Assembly (NCBI RefSeq): GCF_900163635.1
Contig: NZ_FUID01000052.1
Coordinates: forward strand, 149,048-213,047
Origin: Leucobacter sp. 7(1)
GTDB lineage: Bacteria > Actinomycetota > Actinomycetes > Actinomycetales > Microbacteriaceae
Direction: 5' to 3'
Length of the DNA: 64,000 bases
Positions 1 through 8,662 of the stretch are shown here, in pieces. The notes beneath the pieces were generated by a model. The model was not told the DNA's origin, made no database searches, and saw only the letters and a list, made by a program, of their open reading frames with translations. The first letter of the stretch is position 1; every line of letters starts with the position of its first letter. A program made the translations under genes and the position numbers.

Positions 1-841
1 CGCGGTGCGCGCCCTTCACGCGCTCTCGCCAGACGAGGAGCAGGCGTTTTCGCAGGCGCTCGCCGCCCACCCCGAGTGGCAGCGCATCGTCGATGCGGAC
101 CGCGCGACCGCCGCGGCGCTCTCGGCGGTGGCCGCACCTGCCACGCCCCCCGCCGCCGCGCGCGCCTCGATCCTGGACGCAATCGCCACAACCCCGCAGT
201 TCGAGGAGCCTCCGGCTTTCATTCCCGGTGCCGCCTCACCGCAGCCCCCGGTCGCCGCGTCGCCCCCCTCCCGCTCCACGGCAGCCCGGATCCCAGAACT
301 CGAGGATGCCGACCCGCTCGAAGACCCAGACGACTCGGATGCGCGGCGATCGCGGCGCAGTGTCGGATGGTTGCTTGTCGCTGGGATCGTCGCGGTCCTA
401 CTCGCCGTTTCGTTTTCATTCCCGCTCAGTGGCCTGCTCGCTCCTCGAGATCCGGTCGCCGTGGCACTCGAACAGGTGTCTGCTGCGCCAGATGCCGAGC
501 TGTCAACGGTGAGCATCGCCGGGGCTGGCGAAGCGACCCTGCACTGGTCTGACTCCGTGGGTCAGGCGATCCTCGTCGCCGATGGGCTGCCGCAGATCGA
601 ATCGAACCGCGATTTTGAACTCTGGATCGTCCGTGGCACTCAGCCGGTGTCTCTCGGCATCATGAAGCCTGACGCCGAGCAGAACGCCACGGTCCTCGCT
701 GGCGGTTTCCGGCCCGGCGATGCGGTTGCGGTCACGGTTGAAGAGCGTGGCGGGTCGCCCACCCGACAGCCCACCACCGACCCCATTCTCGCAATTGCGA
801 CGCCAGCCGCCGATCCAGGCAACAACGGTATTGGAACCTAG
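1..841 (+). CDS. Anti-sigma factor, RskA/anti-sigma-K type (5' end missing)
   Basis: Membrane-anchored anti-sigma factor that would bind an ECF sigma factor in the cytoplasm. The visible part begins with ALHALSPDEEQAF, the hallmark of the N-terminal sigma-binding segment, and the frame is open to the window edge, so the first residues lie outside. A low-complexity Pro/Ala/Asp-rich linker follows. One hydrophobic helix (WLLVAGIVAVLLAVSFSF, about residues 121-138 of the visible part) spans the membrane. The C-terminal 130 residues match the extracytoplasmic RskA domain (LWIVRG, PVSLGIM, GDAVAVTVEERGGS, PTTDPILAI). The partner sigma gene is expected just upstream. The stop overlaps that of the convergent ABC-F gene by 4 bp. 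Confidence 0.85.
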   Translation, partial: AVRALHALSPDEEQAFSQALAAHPEWQRIVDADRATAAALSAVAAPATPPAAARASILDAIATTPQFEEPPAFIPGAASPQPPVAASPPSRSTAARIPELEDADPLEDPDDSDARRSRRSVGWLLVAGIVAVLLAVSFSFPLSGLLAPRDPVAVALEQVSAAPDAELSTVSIAGAGEATLHWSDSVGQAILVADGLPQIESNRDFELWIVRGTQPVSLGIMKPDAEQNATVLAGGFRPGDAVAVTVEERGGSPTRQPTTDPILAIATPAADPGNNGIGT

Positions 842-2535
842 CGTTCCGTGACGACGCCGCCCTCAACGTGCCAGTGCCGGTCCAAGCGAACGGTACTGAG
901 CATGCGACGATCGTGCGTCACCAGGAGGAGCGCGCCCTCGTAGCTCTCGAGCGCCTCTTCGAGCTGCTCGATCGCGGGCAGATCGAGGTGGTTCGTGGGC
1001 TCGTCCAACACGAGTACGTTGACGCCCCGCGCCTGCAAGAGCGCAAGTCCGGCACGTGTGCGCTCGCCCGGCGACAATTCGCCGCACAGCCGCAGCACGT
1101 GATCGGCCTTCAACCCGAACTTGGCGAGCAGGGTGCGTACCTCGGCTGAGGCCATCTCCGGAACGAGCGCCTCAAAGGCGTCGGAAAGCGGTGCGTCACC
1201 GGCGAACAACGACCTCGCCTGATCCACCTCACCAATCGCTACGGATGAGCCGAGCGCCGCAGACCCTTCATCCGGTTCCTGCCGACCGAGGAGCGTGCGC
1301 AGCAAAGTCGATTTGCCCGCCCCATTCGGCCCCGTGATCCCAACGCGCTCGCCCGCGTTGAGCTGCAGTGAGACCGGCCCGAGCGTGAAGTCGCCCTGTC
1401 GGACCACAGCGGCGTTCAGCGTCGCGACCACGGCGCTCGAGCGCGGGGCAGCCCCGATCGTAAACTCGAGCTGCCACTCCTTCCGGGGCTCCTCGACCTC
1501 GTCGAGTCGCCGGATCCGGCTCTCCATTTGGCGCACCTTTTGCGCCTGCTTCTCGCTCGACTCGGTGGAGGCGCGGCGGCGAATCTTGTCGTTATCCGGC
1601 GCTTTCTTGAGCGCGTTCCGGGTGCCCTGGCTCGACCATTCACGTTGTGTTCGGGCGCGAGCCACCAAATCCGCCTTTTTACTCGCGAACTCCTCATAGT
1701 CGTCACGCTTGTGCTGGCGCACGATGGCCCGCTCTTCCAGGTATGCGTCATAGCCGCCGCCGTACACGCGCGTGCTGTGCTGGGCGAGGTCGAGCTCCAG
1801 GACCCGAGTGACGCAGCGTGCAAGGAACTCACGGTCGTGGCTCACCAGCACCACACCGCCGCGCAGCCCCTGCACGAACCGTTCCAGGCGTTCCAGGCCG
1901 TCGAGGTCCAGATCATTCGTGGGCTCGTCGAGCAGCACGATATCGAAGCGGGACAGCAGCAGTGCGGCAAGCCCCACGCGTGCGGCCTGCCCACCCGAGA
2001 GGCCCGTCATCAAGGATTCCTCGGTAACGGCGGCACCTGATCCGGTGCTGGATCCCGCACCGGGGCTACCTCCCAGGCCCAACTCCGCGAGTACGCCAGG
2101 AAGCCTGTCTTCGAGGTCCGCGGCACCGCTCGCCAACCACCGCTCAAGCGCAGTCGAGTAGACGTCGGCGGGATCCGGTGCACCGATTGCTGCGGGCGCC
2201 GGGTCTCCGAGCGCGGCCGCTGCCACATCCATCTCGGCGGTCGCTTGCGCGCAGCCCGTACGCCGAGCGACGTACGCAGCCACAGTTTCCCCCGCGATCC
2301 GCTCGTGTTCCTGCGGCAGCCAGCCCACAAATGCATCGCTCGGGGCCAGATGAATCTCACCCTCCTGCGGCTGCAACTCACCGGCGAGAATGCGCAGGAA
2401 GGTTGACTTTCCGGCACCGTTCACCCCAACAACGCCCACCACGTCACCCGGGGCGACGGTGAGATCGAGGTTGTCGAAGAGGGTGCGATGCGCGTAGCCG
2501 CCCGCGATGCCCTGTGCCACAAGAGTTGCCGTCAT
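838..2535 (-). CDS. ABC-F family ATPase
   Basis: Soluble ABC-F protein of 565 residues with two nucleotide-binding domains and no membrane segments. This family acts on ribosomes, as translation factors or antibiotic-protection proteins. The first Walker A is GVNGAGKST (37-45), with signature LSGGQ (179-183) and Walker B LLDEPTNDLD. A charged linker rich in Arg/Lys/Glu follows. The second domain has GPNGAGKST, a diverged signature (LSPGERTR) and LVLDEPTNHLD. The start is backed by TTAAGGC just before the ATG. The gene is alone, convergent with the anti-sigma factor. Whether it is housekeeping or gives drug resistance cannot be told from sequence alone. Confidence 0.93.
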   Translation of the reverse strand: MTATLVAQGIAGGYAHRTLFDNLDLTVAPGDVVGVVGVNGAGKSTFLRILAGELQPQEGEIHLAPSDAFVGWLPQEHERIAGETVAAYVARRTGCAQATAEMDVAAAALGDPAPAAIGAPDPADVYSTALERWLASGAADLEDRLPGVLAELGLGGSPGAGSSTGSGAAVTEESLMTGLSGGQAARVGLAALLLSRFDIVLLDEPTNDLDLDGLERLERFVQGLRGGVVLVSHDREFLARCVTRVLELDLAQHSTRVYGGGYDAYLEERAIVRQHKRDDYEEFASKKADLVARARTQREWSSQGTRNALKKAPDNDKIRRRASTESSEKQAQKVRQMESRIRRLDEVEEPRKEWQLEFTIGAAPRSSAVVATLNAAVVRQGDFTLGPVSLQLNAGERVGITGPNGAGKSTLLRTLLGRQEPDEGSAALGSSVAIGEVDQARSLFAGDAPLSDAFEALVPEMASAEVRTLLAKFGLKADHVLRLCGELSPGERTRAGLALLQARGVNVLVLDEPTNHLDLPAIEQLEEALESYEGALLLVTHDRRMLSTVRLDRHWHVEGGVVTER

Positions 2536-2558
2536 GCCTTAAGCGTAGATGCGCGGCA

Positions 2559-2586
2559 GCATCCCCGCGCACAGACGCGGGGATGC
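2559..2586 (-). terminator. Hairpin terminator of the SDR gene
   Basis: Perfect 11-bp arms GCATCCCCGCG / CGCGGGGATGC around a 6-nt loop. It lies 44 bp beyond the stop of the SDR gene and just upstream of the ABC-F start. No clear U-tract follows. Confidence 0.6.
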
Positions 2587-2629
2587 GAGTGGAAGCTGCG
2601 GCTGCGGGTTGCCCGTCGAAGGGGGACGC

Positions 2630-3505
2630 CTAGAGGTGTTTCCCGCCGGTCACGGGGAGAACAGCCCCGGAGGTATACGACGCGTCGTCAGACGCCAGGT
2701 ACACGTATGCACCCGCAAGCTCAGCCGGCTGTCCCGCTCGCCCTAATGGCGTGTCCTGCCCGAAACTCCCCAGCGCATCTTCCCATCCGGTGCCCGGGAT
2801 CAGGGGCGTCCAAATAGGTCCCGGAGCCACAGCGTTCACGCGGATACCCCGAGGCCCCAGCTCTGCGGCAAGTGACCGAGTCAAGGACACGAGCGCCGAC
2901 TTGGTCGCAGCGTAATCGACGAGTGAGGGGGACGGCGCAAAGGCCTGAATAGAGGCCGTGAAGATGATGCTCGCTCCCGGCTGCAACCTCTCGGATGCCG
3001 CACGAGTGATGAGCAGCGGCGCAAGCAGGTTCGTTTCGAGGACTCGCAGGATCTCGTCTCTGCTGAGCGTGTCGACCCCGGGTCTATTCTTCTGATACCC
3101 AGCGTTGTGCACCAGGATATCGATCCCGCCCAGCGTTGAGATTGTCTCTTCCACAACGCTTGTGCACACGGACTCTGCCCGAATATCGCCGGGGAGCAGG
3201 ATCGCACCGCGTCCAGCTGCCCGCACGAGTTCGGCGGTCGTTTCTGCGTCACGCTGCTCCTCCGGGAGATAGGACAGGGCAACATCGACTCCTTCCCGAG
3301 CATACGCAATTGCGACCGCTCGCCCGATACCGGAGTCACCACCGGTAATCAGGGCGCGGAGTCCATCCAGCCGCCCATGCCCGACGTATCCCGTTTCACC
3401 ATGATCGGGTGATGGCACGATGTTCTCTGTGAGGCCGGGTAGGGACTGCTCCTGTTCAGGGAATCCTGTGGACCAGTACTTCGTGCGGGGGTCAGACAGT
3501 GACAT
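2630..3505 (-). CDS. SDR family oxidoreductase (YghA/GSP39-like)
   Basis: Short-chain dehydrogenase of 291 residues. It has the 40-residue N-terminal extension typical of the YghA / general-stress-protein-39 group ('KYWSTGFPEQEQ...PG'). The NAD(P)-binding motif TGGDSGIG lies at 54-61, NNAG is replaced by HNAG, and the catalytic Ser and YAATK (Tyr/Lys) follow, with AVAPGPIWTPL after them. The reaction is probably reduction of a carbonyl or aldehyde, substrate unknown. AAGGAG lies 7 nt before the ATG. The gene heads the same strand as the Rho_N-like and ligase genes upstream but is separated from them by 55 bp, so co-transcription of these stress-type genes is possible. Confidence 0.9.
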   Translation of the reverse strand: MSLSDPRTKYWSTGFPEQEQSLPGLTENIVPSPDHGETGYVGHGRLDGLRALITGGDSGIGRAVAIAYAREGVDVALSYLPEEQRDAETTAELVRAAGRGAILLPGDIRAESVCTSVVEETISTLGGIDILVHNAGYQKNRPGVDTLSRDEILRVLETNLLAPLLITRAASERLQPGASIIFTASIQAFAPSPSLVDYAATKSALVSLTRSLAAELGPRGIRVNAVAPGPIWTPLIPGTGWEDALGSFGQDTPLGRAGQPAELAGAYVYLASDDASYTSGAVLPVTGGKHL

Positions 3506-3560
3506 GTTGAGGCTCCTTCCGAGCGAGATTTGGGACGTACTGGCTTCAGCGATCAGGAAT

Positions 3561-3827
3561 TCAGTGATCCCGCAGCGCGCTGATCAGTTCTGCCTTGCGA
3601 AGTCGGGAGTATCCTCGCAATCCCAATTCCTTGGCGCGCTGCTTCAGCTCGGGGACAGTTCGGTCTTCATAGTCCTCGGCTCGGCCGCCGCGGCGTCCGA
3701 CCGTGCCCCGTCCGTCCCGTGCTGCCGCGTTCGAGATCCTGGCGGCTTTCTCTGCGCTCGCGCCCTCGTCGCGCAGAGTCTCATACAGTTCCGGATCCTT
3801 GAGCTGGGGCGTCTTTTGCTGTGGCAT
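3561..3827 (-). CDS. Small Rho_N-domain-like protein
   Basis: Small basic protein of 88 residues. The C-terminal half (RTVPELKQRAKELGLRGYSR, then LRKAELISAL) is a Rho N-terminal/SAP-like helix-extended-helix that in other proteins binds nucleic acid. The N-terminal half (DPELYETLRDEGASAEKAAR) resembles a widespread actinobacterial and plasmid-borne small-protein family. A longer frame runs upstream to 4061, but AGAAGGAGAG sits right before this ATG and the upstream codons are antisense to the next gene, so I place the start here. It probably shares a transcript with the ligase gene, whose stop is 25 bp upstream of its start. The exact role is unknown; DNA or RNA binding is inferred. Confidence 0.8.
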   Translation of the reverse strand: MPQQKTPQLKDPELYETLRDEGASAEKAARISNAAARDGRGTVGRRGGRAEDYEDRTVPELKQRAKELGLRGYSRLRKAELISALRDH

Positions 3828-3852
3828 TGTCTCTCCTTCTCGTGCAGGCTCC

Positions 3853-4989
3853 TCAGACTGTTTCATGAGGATGCGGGTGTGTGTGGACGCGTGGGAGCGG
3901 GGGAGTCCGGGCGTAGAGTTGCAGCACACCGGCGATACCACCGTCCTGAAAGGCACGGCGTTGCGTCGCGGCTGGAGCGCCGTGCACCCGCAAGGCCTCG
4001 ACGTACTGTTCCACGCGATCGGTATCCCCGAACCGTTCCAGTGCGGGGGCGACATACTCAATCAGTTCGTTCAGCCACGTCATCGCTTCGATCTCCCGGC
4101 ACTCCCCCGGATCCACCAACGTATGATCGAGCCCGTCCCGCGCTGCGCGCCACAACGAGGCATTCACCTCGTCAGTTCCGAGCTGGCGGTCGTCGTGCAG
4201 AGTGTCCGTGGTCACAATCGTCTCAACAAGTGCACGTACGAGTGCCGCAAACCCCACAGCGTGCGCGGGATCCAATTGCACGTCGGCGAGGCGCAGTTCG
4301 ATCGTGGGGTAGCTTGACGACAACCGCGCCAGCCAACTCACCAGGGCACGATCCCGAATCAAGCCGGCCTGAATCAACCGGTCAACTCGCGCGTCGTACT
4401 CCGCCGCAGAAGAAAAATGGGCGGGAAACACGTTGAGCGGCCACGAACATCCGGTCAAGTGACGCCAGCTATGGAATCCAGTGTCCGCGCCACCCCACAG
4501 CGGCGAATTTCCAGTCATTGCGAGCAGCAGCGGCGCCCATCTCGCGAGACCGTTCAGGGCGCGCACACCCTCCGCGCGAGACTCGATCGACGTGTGCACA
4601 TGCATGCCGTTGACGTAGTGAGACCTCGCCACCCGGCGGGCATCGTTCGCGATCATGAGATACCTGTCGGTCTCCGTGATCTGTGCTGCAAGATCCGGCG
4701 TGGACTCGATCGGTGGGGTTCCGCTTGCCGCCAGGAGGAGGCCGTTAGTTTCGGCGAGCGCTTGGGCACCCGCCCGAAGCTCGTGCAGACGTGCCTCTGC
4801 GTCAGCAGCGGAAAGACACGGCGGTGTCGCAGTTTCAATCTGGCTGTCGAGGAACTCGTGTTCCAAGGGCGTCTGTGGCGGTGCCTCACGTATAAGCCGC
4901 TCGGCTGAACCTGGGACGGGGGCACCGGTTTCGGGGTGCAGCAAAGCAAACTCTTCTTCAATTCCGAGAAGCCGCGGACTCTGAACCAT
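3853..4989 (-). CDS. Carboxylate-amine ligase, YbdK-type glutamate-cysteine ligase family 2
   Basis: ATP-dependent ligase of the GCS2/YbdK family, which makes gamma-glutamyl or related amide bonds; YbdK itself has weak glutamate-cysteine ligase activity. Visible signatures are GIEEEFALL near the N-terminus, YVNGMHVHTS, NSPLWGGADTGFHSWR and the EIEAMTWLNELIEYVAP segment near the C-terminus. The length of 378 residues is usual. The frame stays open to 5046, but GGAGG lies exactly 6 nt before the ATG at 4989, which fixes this start (MVQSPRLLGIEEEF). Actinobacteria carry several paralogues and use mycothiol, so the true substrate is not certain. Confidence 0.88.
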   Translation of the reverse strand: MVQSPRLLGIEEEFALLHPETGAPVPGSAERLIREAPPQTPLEHEFLDSQIETATPPCLSAADAEARLHELRAGAQALAETNGLLLAASGTPPIESTPDLAAQITETDRYLMIANDARRVARSHYVNGMHVHTSIESRAEGVRALNGLARWAPLLLAMTGNSPLWGGADTGFHSWRHLTGCSWPLNVFPAHFSSAAEYDARVDRLIQAGLIRDRALVSWLARLSSSYPTIELRLADVQLDPAHAVGFAALVRALVETIVTTDTLHDDRQLGTDEVNASLWRAARDGLDHTLVDPGECREIEAMTWLNELIEYVAPALERFGDTDRVEQYVEALRVHGAPAATQRRAFQDGGIAGVLQLYARTPPLPRVHTHPHPHETV

Positions 4990-5262
4990 GTGCATCCTCC
5001 GGTCTAGTTGACATACGACGACTGGACTCGCTGTGTGCGTAAACACTCAGCGTAGGTACCCGGGCACGTCCCGTGGAGGGGGTCGACAAAAGCCGCAGCA
5101 CTTCGCTAAAATCCCTGTTCACTGCCACTGAAAAGCGGTTCATAGCTCCGCTGACCAGCGCTGTCAATGGATTGTTTGCCGTGTGAACCCTGCCCGAGAA
5201 TAGATGAGGAAGAGGTCCGCCAGTGGGGCGAACTCCGGGTCAGCGGGAGGGACGGAGGGAAT

Positions 5263-5976
5263 GTGAACCAGAGCGAGAACCGCGCACAAGTCCGAGAGAA
5301 TGCGCGCGGCGAGCACCGCCTCCCCGCAGCGATCGCCACGCTGGTCGCGATGCTGCTCTACGGGTTTCTTCCCAACAGCATCCAGCCACTCTGGCTCCGA
5401 CTCTGCATCATCGGGATCGCTGCGGTGCTTCTCGGATGCATCCTCGTTGTGAACCCAGCCCGGACGCATCGAAATACTCGAATTTTCCGCGTCGCATCTC
5501 TCGCGCTTGCCACGCTCCTTGTCAGCGCGAACCTCGTGGCGCTCTCCCACACTGTCATGCTGCTCGTCACAACCAAACCCGGTGACGGGCCAGAGTTGCT
5601 CGCCGCAGCGGCCCAGGTCTGGGCTACAAACTTCATCGCCTTCAGTTTGTTGTTCTGGGAACTCGATCGGGGCGGTCCGACCGCCCGGCGACAGCGGCCT
5701 CGCTCGGAGCTGCCGCCAGCGGACTTCCGCTTCCCGCAGGATGAAGACGATGACACGAGCAGGGAGGTCTCCGAGCAATCCGGCCCGGTGAGCAACTGGC
5801 GCCCCAGCTACGTCGATTACTGGTACGACGCCGCGGTGACATCGATGTCTTTCGGTCCCGGCGCAGGAGTCCCGTTGCGCCCCCGGGCAAAGATCCTGGC
5901 AACCGCGCAAGGACTCATGTCGTTCGTCCTCGTAACGCTCGTCATCGCGCACGCCGTCGGGGCGCTCGGCGCGTAG
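5263..5976 (+). CDS. Multi-pass membrane protein, DUF1345-like
   Basis: Integral membrane protein of 237 residues with about five hydrophobic segments: AAIATLVAMLLYGFLP, LCIIGIAAVLLGCILVV, LALATLLVSANLVAL, NFIAFSLLFWELDRG and a C-terminal helix LMSFVLVTLVIAHAV. The motif FSLLFWELDRGGP, followed by a Pro/Asp-rich loop and YVDYWYDAAV, is characteristic of DUF1345 proteins, whose function is unknown. I prefer the GTG start at 5263 behind GGAGGG; an ATG at 5167 in the same frame has no ribosome site. The pncC gene starts 8 bp after the stop, so the two are co-transcribed. Confidence 0.82.
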   Translation: MNQSENRAQVRENARGEHRLPAAIATLVAMLLYGFLPNSIQPLWLRLCIIGIAAVLLGCILVVNPARTHRNTRIFRVASLALATLLVSANLVALSHTVMLLVTTKPGDGPELLAAAAQVWATNFIAFSLLFWELDRGGPTARRQRPRSELPPADFRFPQDEDDDTSREVSEQSGPVSNWRPSYVDYWYDAAVTSMSFGPGAGVPLRPRAKILATAQGLMSFVLVTLVIAHAVGALGA

Positions 5977-5984
5977 GAGGAACC

Positions 5985-6485
5985 ATGGCGAAAAACGCGA
6001 CAGACGGAAAGATCGACGAGCTCGTTGCTCAGCTTGCGGAGCTTGCGAGTGAGCGCGGGGCGCACATTGCCGTCGCAGAATCACTCACCGGCGGGCAACT
6101 GTCCACGGCGTTGGCCGCGGGACCCCACTCCGGAGACTGGTATCGAGGGGCGGTCGTCTGTTACCACGCGGACGTCAAATTCGAGGTCCTCGGGGTCCCC
6201 CGCGGCCCCGTGATCAACGCGCGTACCGCACGAGCTATGGCCGCCGGCGTGAAAAACCTGCTGCGTGCTGACGTTGCAGTGGGTATCACGGGGGTCGGGG
6301 GGCCGGGGCCGGAGGAGGGTCGCCCTGCGGGAACGGTCTACCTGAGCGTCATCTGTGGCAACGCCGCGCCACGCACAACCGAACTCGCATGCGCCGGAGA
6401 TCCCGTCGCAGTGCTCACCGCTGCGATCGATGCCGCCTTGCGCGCAGTCATCGCCGCGTTGGCACTCGATCACGACTCAGAATAG
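5985..6485 (+). CDS. pncC: Nicotinamide-nucleotide amidohydrolase (CinA C-terminal domain protein)
   Basis: Stand-alone CinA C-terminal domain of 166 residues. It is expected to hydrolyse nicotinamide mononucleotide to nicotinate mononucleotide in NAD recycling. Family marks are AVAESLTGGQLSTALA (the serine here is catalytic), GAVVCYHADVKFEVLGV, and ITGVGGPGPEEGRPAGTVYL, a slight variant of the usual TGIAGPGG. AGGAGG lies 5 nt before the ATG. In many actinobacteria this gene sits next to pgsA and ftsK; here it follows a DUF1345 gene instead. It ends 25 bp from the convergent response regulator. Confidence 0.92.
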   Translation: MAKNATDGKIDELVAQLAELASERGAHIAVAESLTGGQLSTALAAGPHSGDWYRGAVVCYHADVKFEVLGVPRGPVINARTARAMAAGVKNLLRADVAVGITGVGGPGPEEGRPAGTVYLSVICGNAAPRTTELACAGDPVAVLTAAIDAALRAVIAALALDHDSE

Positions 6486-6510
6486 ACGCATCACCGTCTC
6501 GCCCGCAGAG

Positions 6511-7161
6511 CTAGATCCACCCCTGTTGCCACGCGTGTTCTGCAGCGTCTTGGCGGTTCTGGAGGCCCAGCTTCGTCATGGCCGCAGAGAGGTAGTTCCG
6601 GACCGTTCCCGGTGAGAGGAACAGCTGTTCAGCGATGTCCTGCACACTCGAAGTTACGCGCGTAGCCCGCAGCACGTCGAGTTCGCGCTCCGTGAGGGGG
6701 CAGCGTTCGGCCGTGAGCGCCGCGGCCGCGATCTCGGGATCGATGTACCGCTTCCCGGCGGCGACGTCGCGAATCACACGAGCCAGTTCGCCAGCCGGAG
6801 TTGATTTCGGCACGAACCCAGACACGTGTGCGGCGAGTGCTCGCCGCAGCACCCCGGGCCGCGCGTGCCTGGTCACAATAATTGTGCGCGTCTGCGGCAG
6901 CTCCACGCCGATCCGCTCGGCAGCCTCGATGCCGTCGGCGCGCGGCATTTCGAGGTCGAGAAGACACACGTCCGGCGTGAGCTCAAGCGCGAGCTCCACG
7001 GCGGATTCCCCATTGTCTGTCCCGCCGACAACCTCGATGTCCGGCTCGAGGTCAAGCAGTGCCTCAAGCGCGCTGCGGATCAGGTGCTCGTCGTCAGCAA
7101 TCAACAACCGAATGGGTGCCGTGTCGTGCTGCGGTGTCGTCTGGCTCTGTTGTTGCATCAT
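6511..7161 (-). CDS. NarL/FixJ-family response regulator (DesR-like)
   Basis: Two-component transcription factor of 216 residues. The receiver domain covers about 16-130: acidic pair DDE, phospho-acceptor Asp in CLLDLEMPRADG, Thr in IIVTRH, Lys in GFVPKS. The LuxR-type HTH covers about 150-213 (LTERELDVLRA, IAEQLFLSPGTVRNYLSAAM, TKLGLQNRQDA). Its ATG overlaps the TGA of the histidine kinase gene (ATGA), so the pair is translationally coupled. The regulon cannot be read from the sequence. The nearest target may be the divergent membrane protein at 8663. Confidence 0.93.
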   Translation of the reverse strand: MMQQQSQTTPQHDTAPIRLLIADDEHLIRSALEALLDLEPDIEVVGGTDNGESAVELALELTPDVCLLDLEMPRADGIEAAERIGVELPQTRTIIVTRHARPGVLRRALAAHVSGFVPKSTPAGELARVIRDVAAGKRYIDPEIAAAALTAERCPLTERELDVLRATRVTSSVQDIAEQLFLSPGTVRNYLSAAMTKLGLQNRQDAAEHAWQQGWI

Positions 7162-8504
7162 TCCCCTGCCCCGGGCACCCAGACCCGCACTTCGAAGCTT
7201 GTGAACTCGGTGCCGGGCCGCGCTACGGTGTCCACGCCCGCTGACTCGCCCGCACCTCTGAAGAAGCCCGCGGTTACGCTGCCGCCCACGGCGGTCACCC
7301 GGTTCCGGAGCCCAGCGATTCCGGATCCTGCACCACCCGCACCCTCTCCGGGAGTAACGCCGTCGTTCGTGATGACAAGTTCCGCGCCCCCGCGCACCCC
7401 GGAGAGCGAGATCTCTGCTTGGGTGGCCGAACTGTGCCGCAGAATGTTTGTCGTTGCTTCTCGCACTGCAAACGCCAGTACCCGCTCCGTGTCCCGGAGC
7501 TGTGGGCAGACGCCTGAATCATTGCCCCCGCCACCGCCCCAGACTGGATCGATGCGGAGCGTGCACTCCGCGCCCGCGAGGCTCAGCACTTCCCGGGCGT
7601 TCTCAAGTTCGTCCGCGAGCGCAACTTCCCGGAGCCCGGCCACAAGAGCGCGAGTCTCCTCCATCGCTTCTTTCGCGATAAGCCGTATCTCTCCAAGTTG
7701 CGCGGCTGCCTGCTCGGGCCCCAGTTCGAGCGTGCGTTCCGCCAGCTCGGCTTTCAGGGCGATCACCTGCAGGTGGTGGCCCTGAATATCGTGCAGGTCC
7801 GCGGCGAAGCGGAGCCGTTCCTGCGTCACTGCAAGTTCAGCTCCGAGCCGACGAGCGTCGTCGAGGCGTCGCACCACCCGCCACAACCACAGGCTTGATA
7901 GCAGCATGGGCGGCAGCATTGCGCCATAGACAAGCACGAACCACTGCGGGTACCCGTCCCGTGCGCCGAGTGCGGGCCCCTCGCCAGAGGGTGCGGTGAG
8001 CAACGGCGCAACTGTCAGTGCGAGCAACCCCGCCCACATGATCCAGCGCGCGAGCCGCGGCAGGAAACATGCGAACAGCACCCCGGAGAACCACAATTGC
8101 ACGGCCGCAAAAACCGCGACCTCTGGCACCACAAACGCGAGGCCCCACGACGCCACCGCCGGAACGAGGAGCGCGATCGTCCAGCCCCGGTGCGGGATTC
8201 CGTGACCAGTCCCGGCGCGCAGGAACCAGCAGTAACGTACCCGGGCAGCCGCTGACACTACGGCGAGCAGGAGTACCGAGAGGAGCACGCCGCCGCCGAG
8301 TTCACGGTAAGCCGCCAGGATACTCAGCGTGATGAGGAGGTCCATCACGACAAACAGGCCCACGATCGAACCGAGTGTGTAGTTCCAGGTAGCATTCACC
8401 CCGACCCCGGGGGCTGGCGTGTGCGACGACGTGGACATCTTCCACAGCCTAGAGGCTTGTGCCCTGCGCCACAGCGCGCCTCCACCCCGTGTGACAGATG
8501 TCAT
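7158..8504 (-). CDS. Sensor histidine kinase, DesK/HisKA_3 family
   Basis: Membrane sensor kinase partnered with the regulator that follows. Five to six hydrophobic helices in the first 170 residues form the sensor region. They are followed by a short coiled coil and the HisKA_3 box FAADLHDIQGHHLQVIALK with the phospho-acceptor His. The ATPase domain has REATTNILRHSSA (N box), LVITNDGV and GAGGAGSGIAGLRNRV (G boxes). Residues after LRIDPVWGGGGGND form a small Gly-rich insertion. Starts at 8537, 8504 and 8438 are possible; I choose 8504 because AGGAG lies about 10 nt upstream. The ligand is unknown. Confidence 0.9.
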   Translation of the reverse strand: MTSVTRGGGALWRRAQASRLWKMSTSSHTPAPGVGVNATWNYTLGSIVGLFVVMDLLITLSILAAYRELGGGVLLSVLLLAVVSAAARVRYCWFLRAGTGHGIPHRGWTIALLVPAVASWGLAFVVPEVAVFAAVQLWFSGVLFACFLPRLARWIMWAGLLALTVAPLLTAPSGEGPALGARDGYPQWFVLVYGAMLPPMLLSSLWLWRVVRRLDDARRLGAELAVTQERLRFAADLHDIQGHHLQVIALKAELAERTLELGPEQAAAQLGEIRLIAKEAMEETRALVAGLREVALADELENAREVLSLAGAECTLRIDPVWGGGGGNDSGVCPQLRDTERVLAFAVREATTNILRHSSATQAEISLSGVRGGAELVITNDGVTPGEGAGGAGSGIAGLRNRVTAVGGSVTAGFFRGAGESAGVDTVARPGTEFTSFEVRVWVPGAGE

Positions 8505-8588
8505 GAGTTCTTGATCTCCTGCGTCATACGCAGCCATGACGCCGTGACACTACTGCGAACGATCACGCTCCGGAAGGCTAGAGGTATC

Positions 8589-8617
8589 GCAGCAGCAGCA
8601 GCAGTAGCAGCAGCAGC
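8589..8617. repeat. GCA trinucleotide tract in the leader of the small export-type gene
   Basis: About ten GCA units interrupted once by a T. The tract lies in the 5' leader some 46 bp before the start at 8663, between divergent genes. It could vary in length by slippage. Confidence 0.7.
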
Positions 8618-8662
8618 CTCACGGGCGCTCCGCCGCACCCAGCCCTCCATCGAAAGGCAATC

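Noticed and set aside
5164..6084. Long open frame on the minus strand (306 codons)
   Set aside because: It lies antisense to the DUF1345-like gene and the start of pncC, lacks a ribosome site, and its composition (Arg/Glu/Asp/His) is that of a shadow frame.
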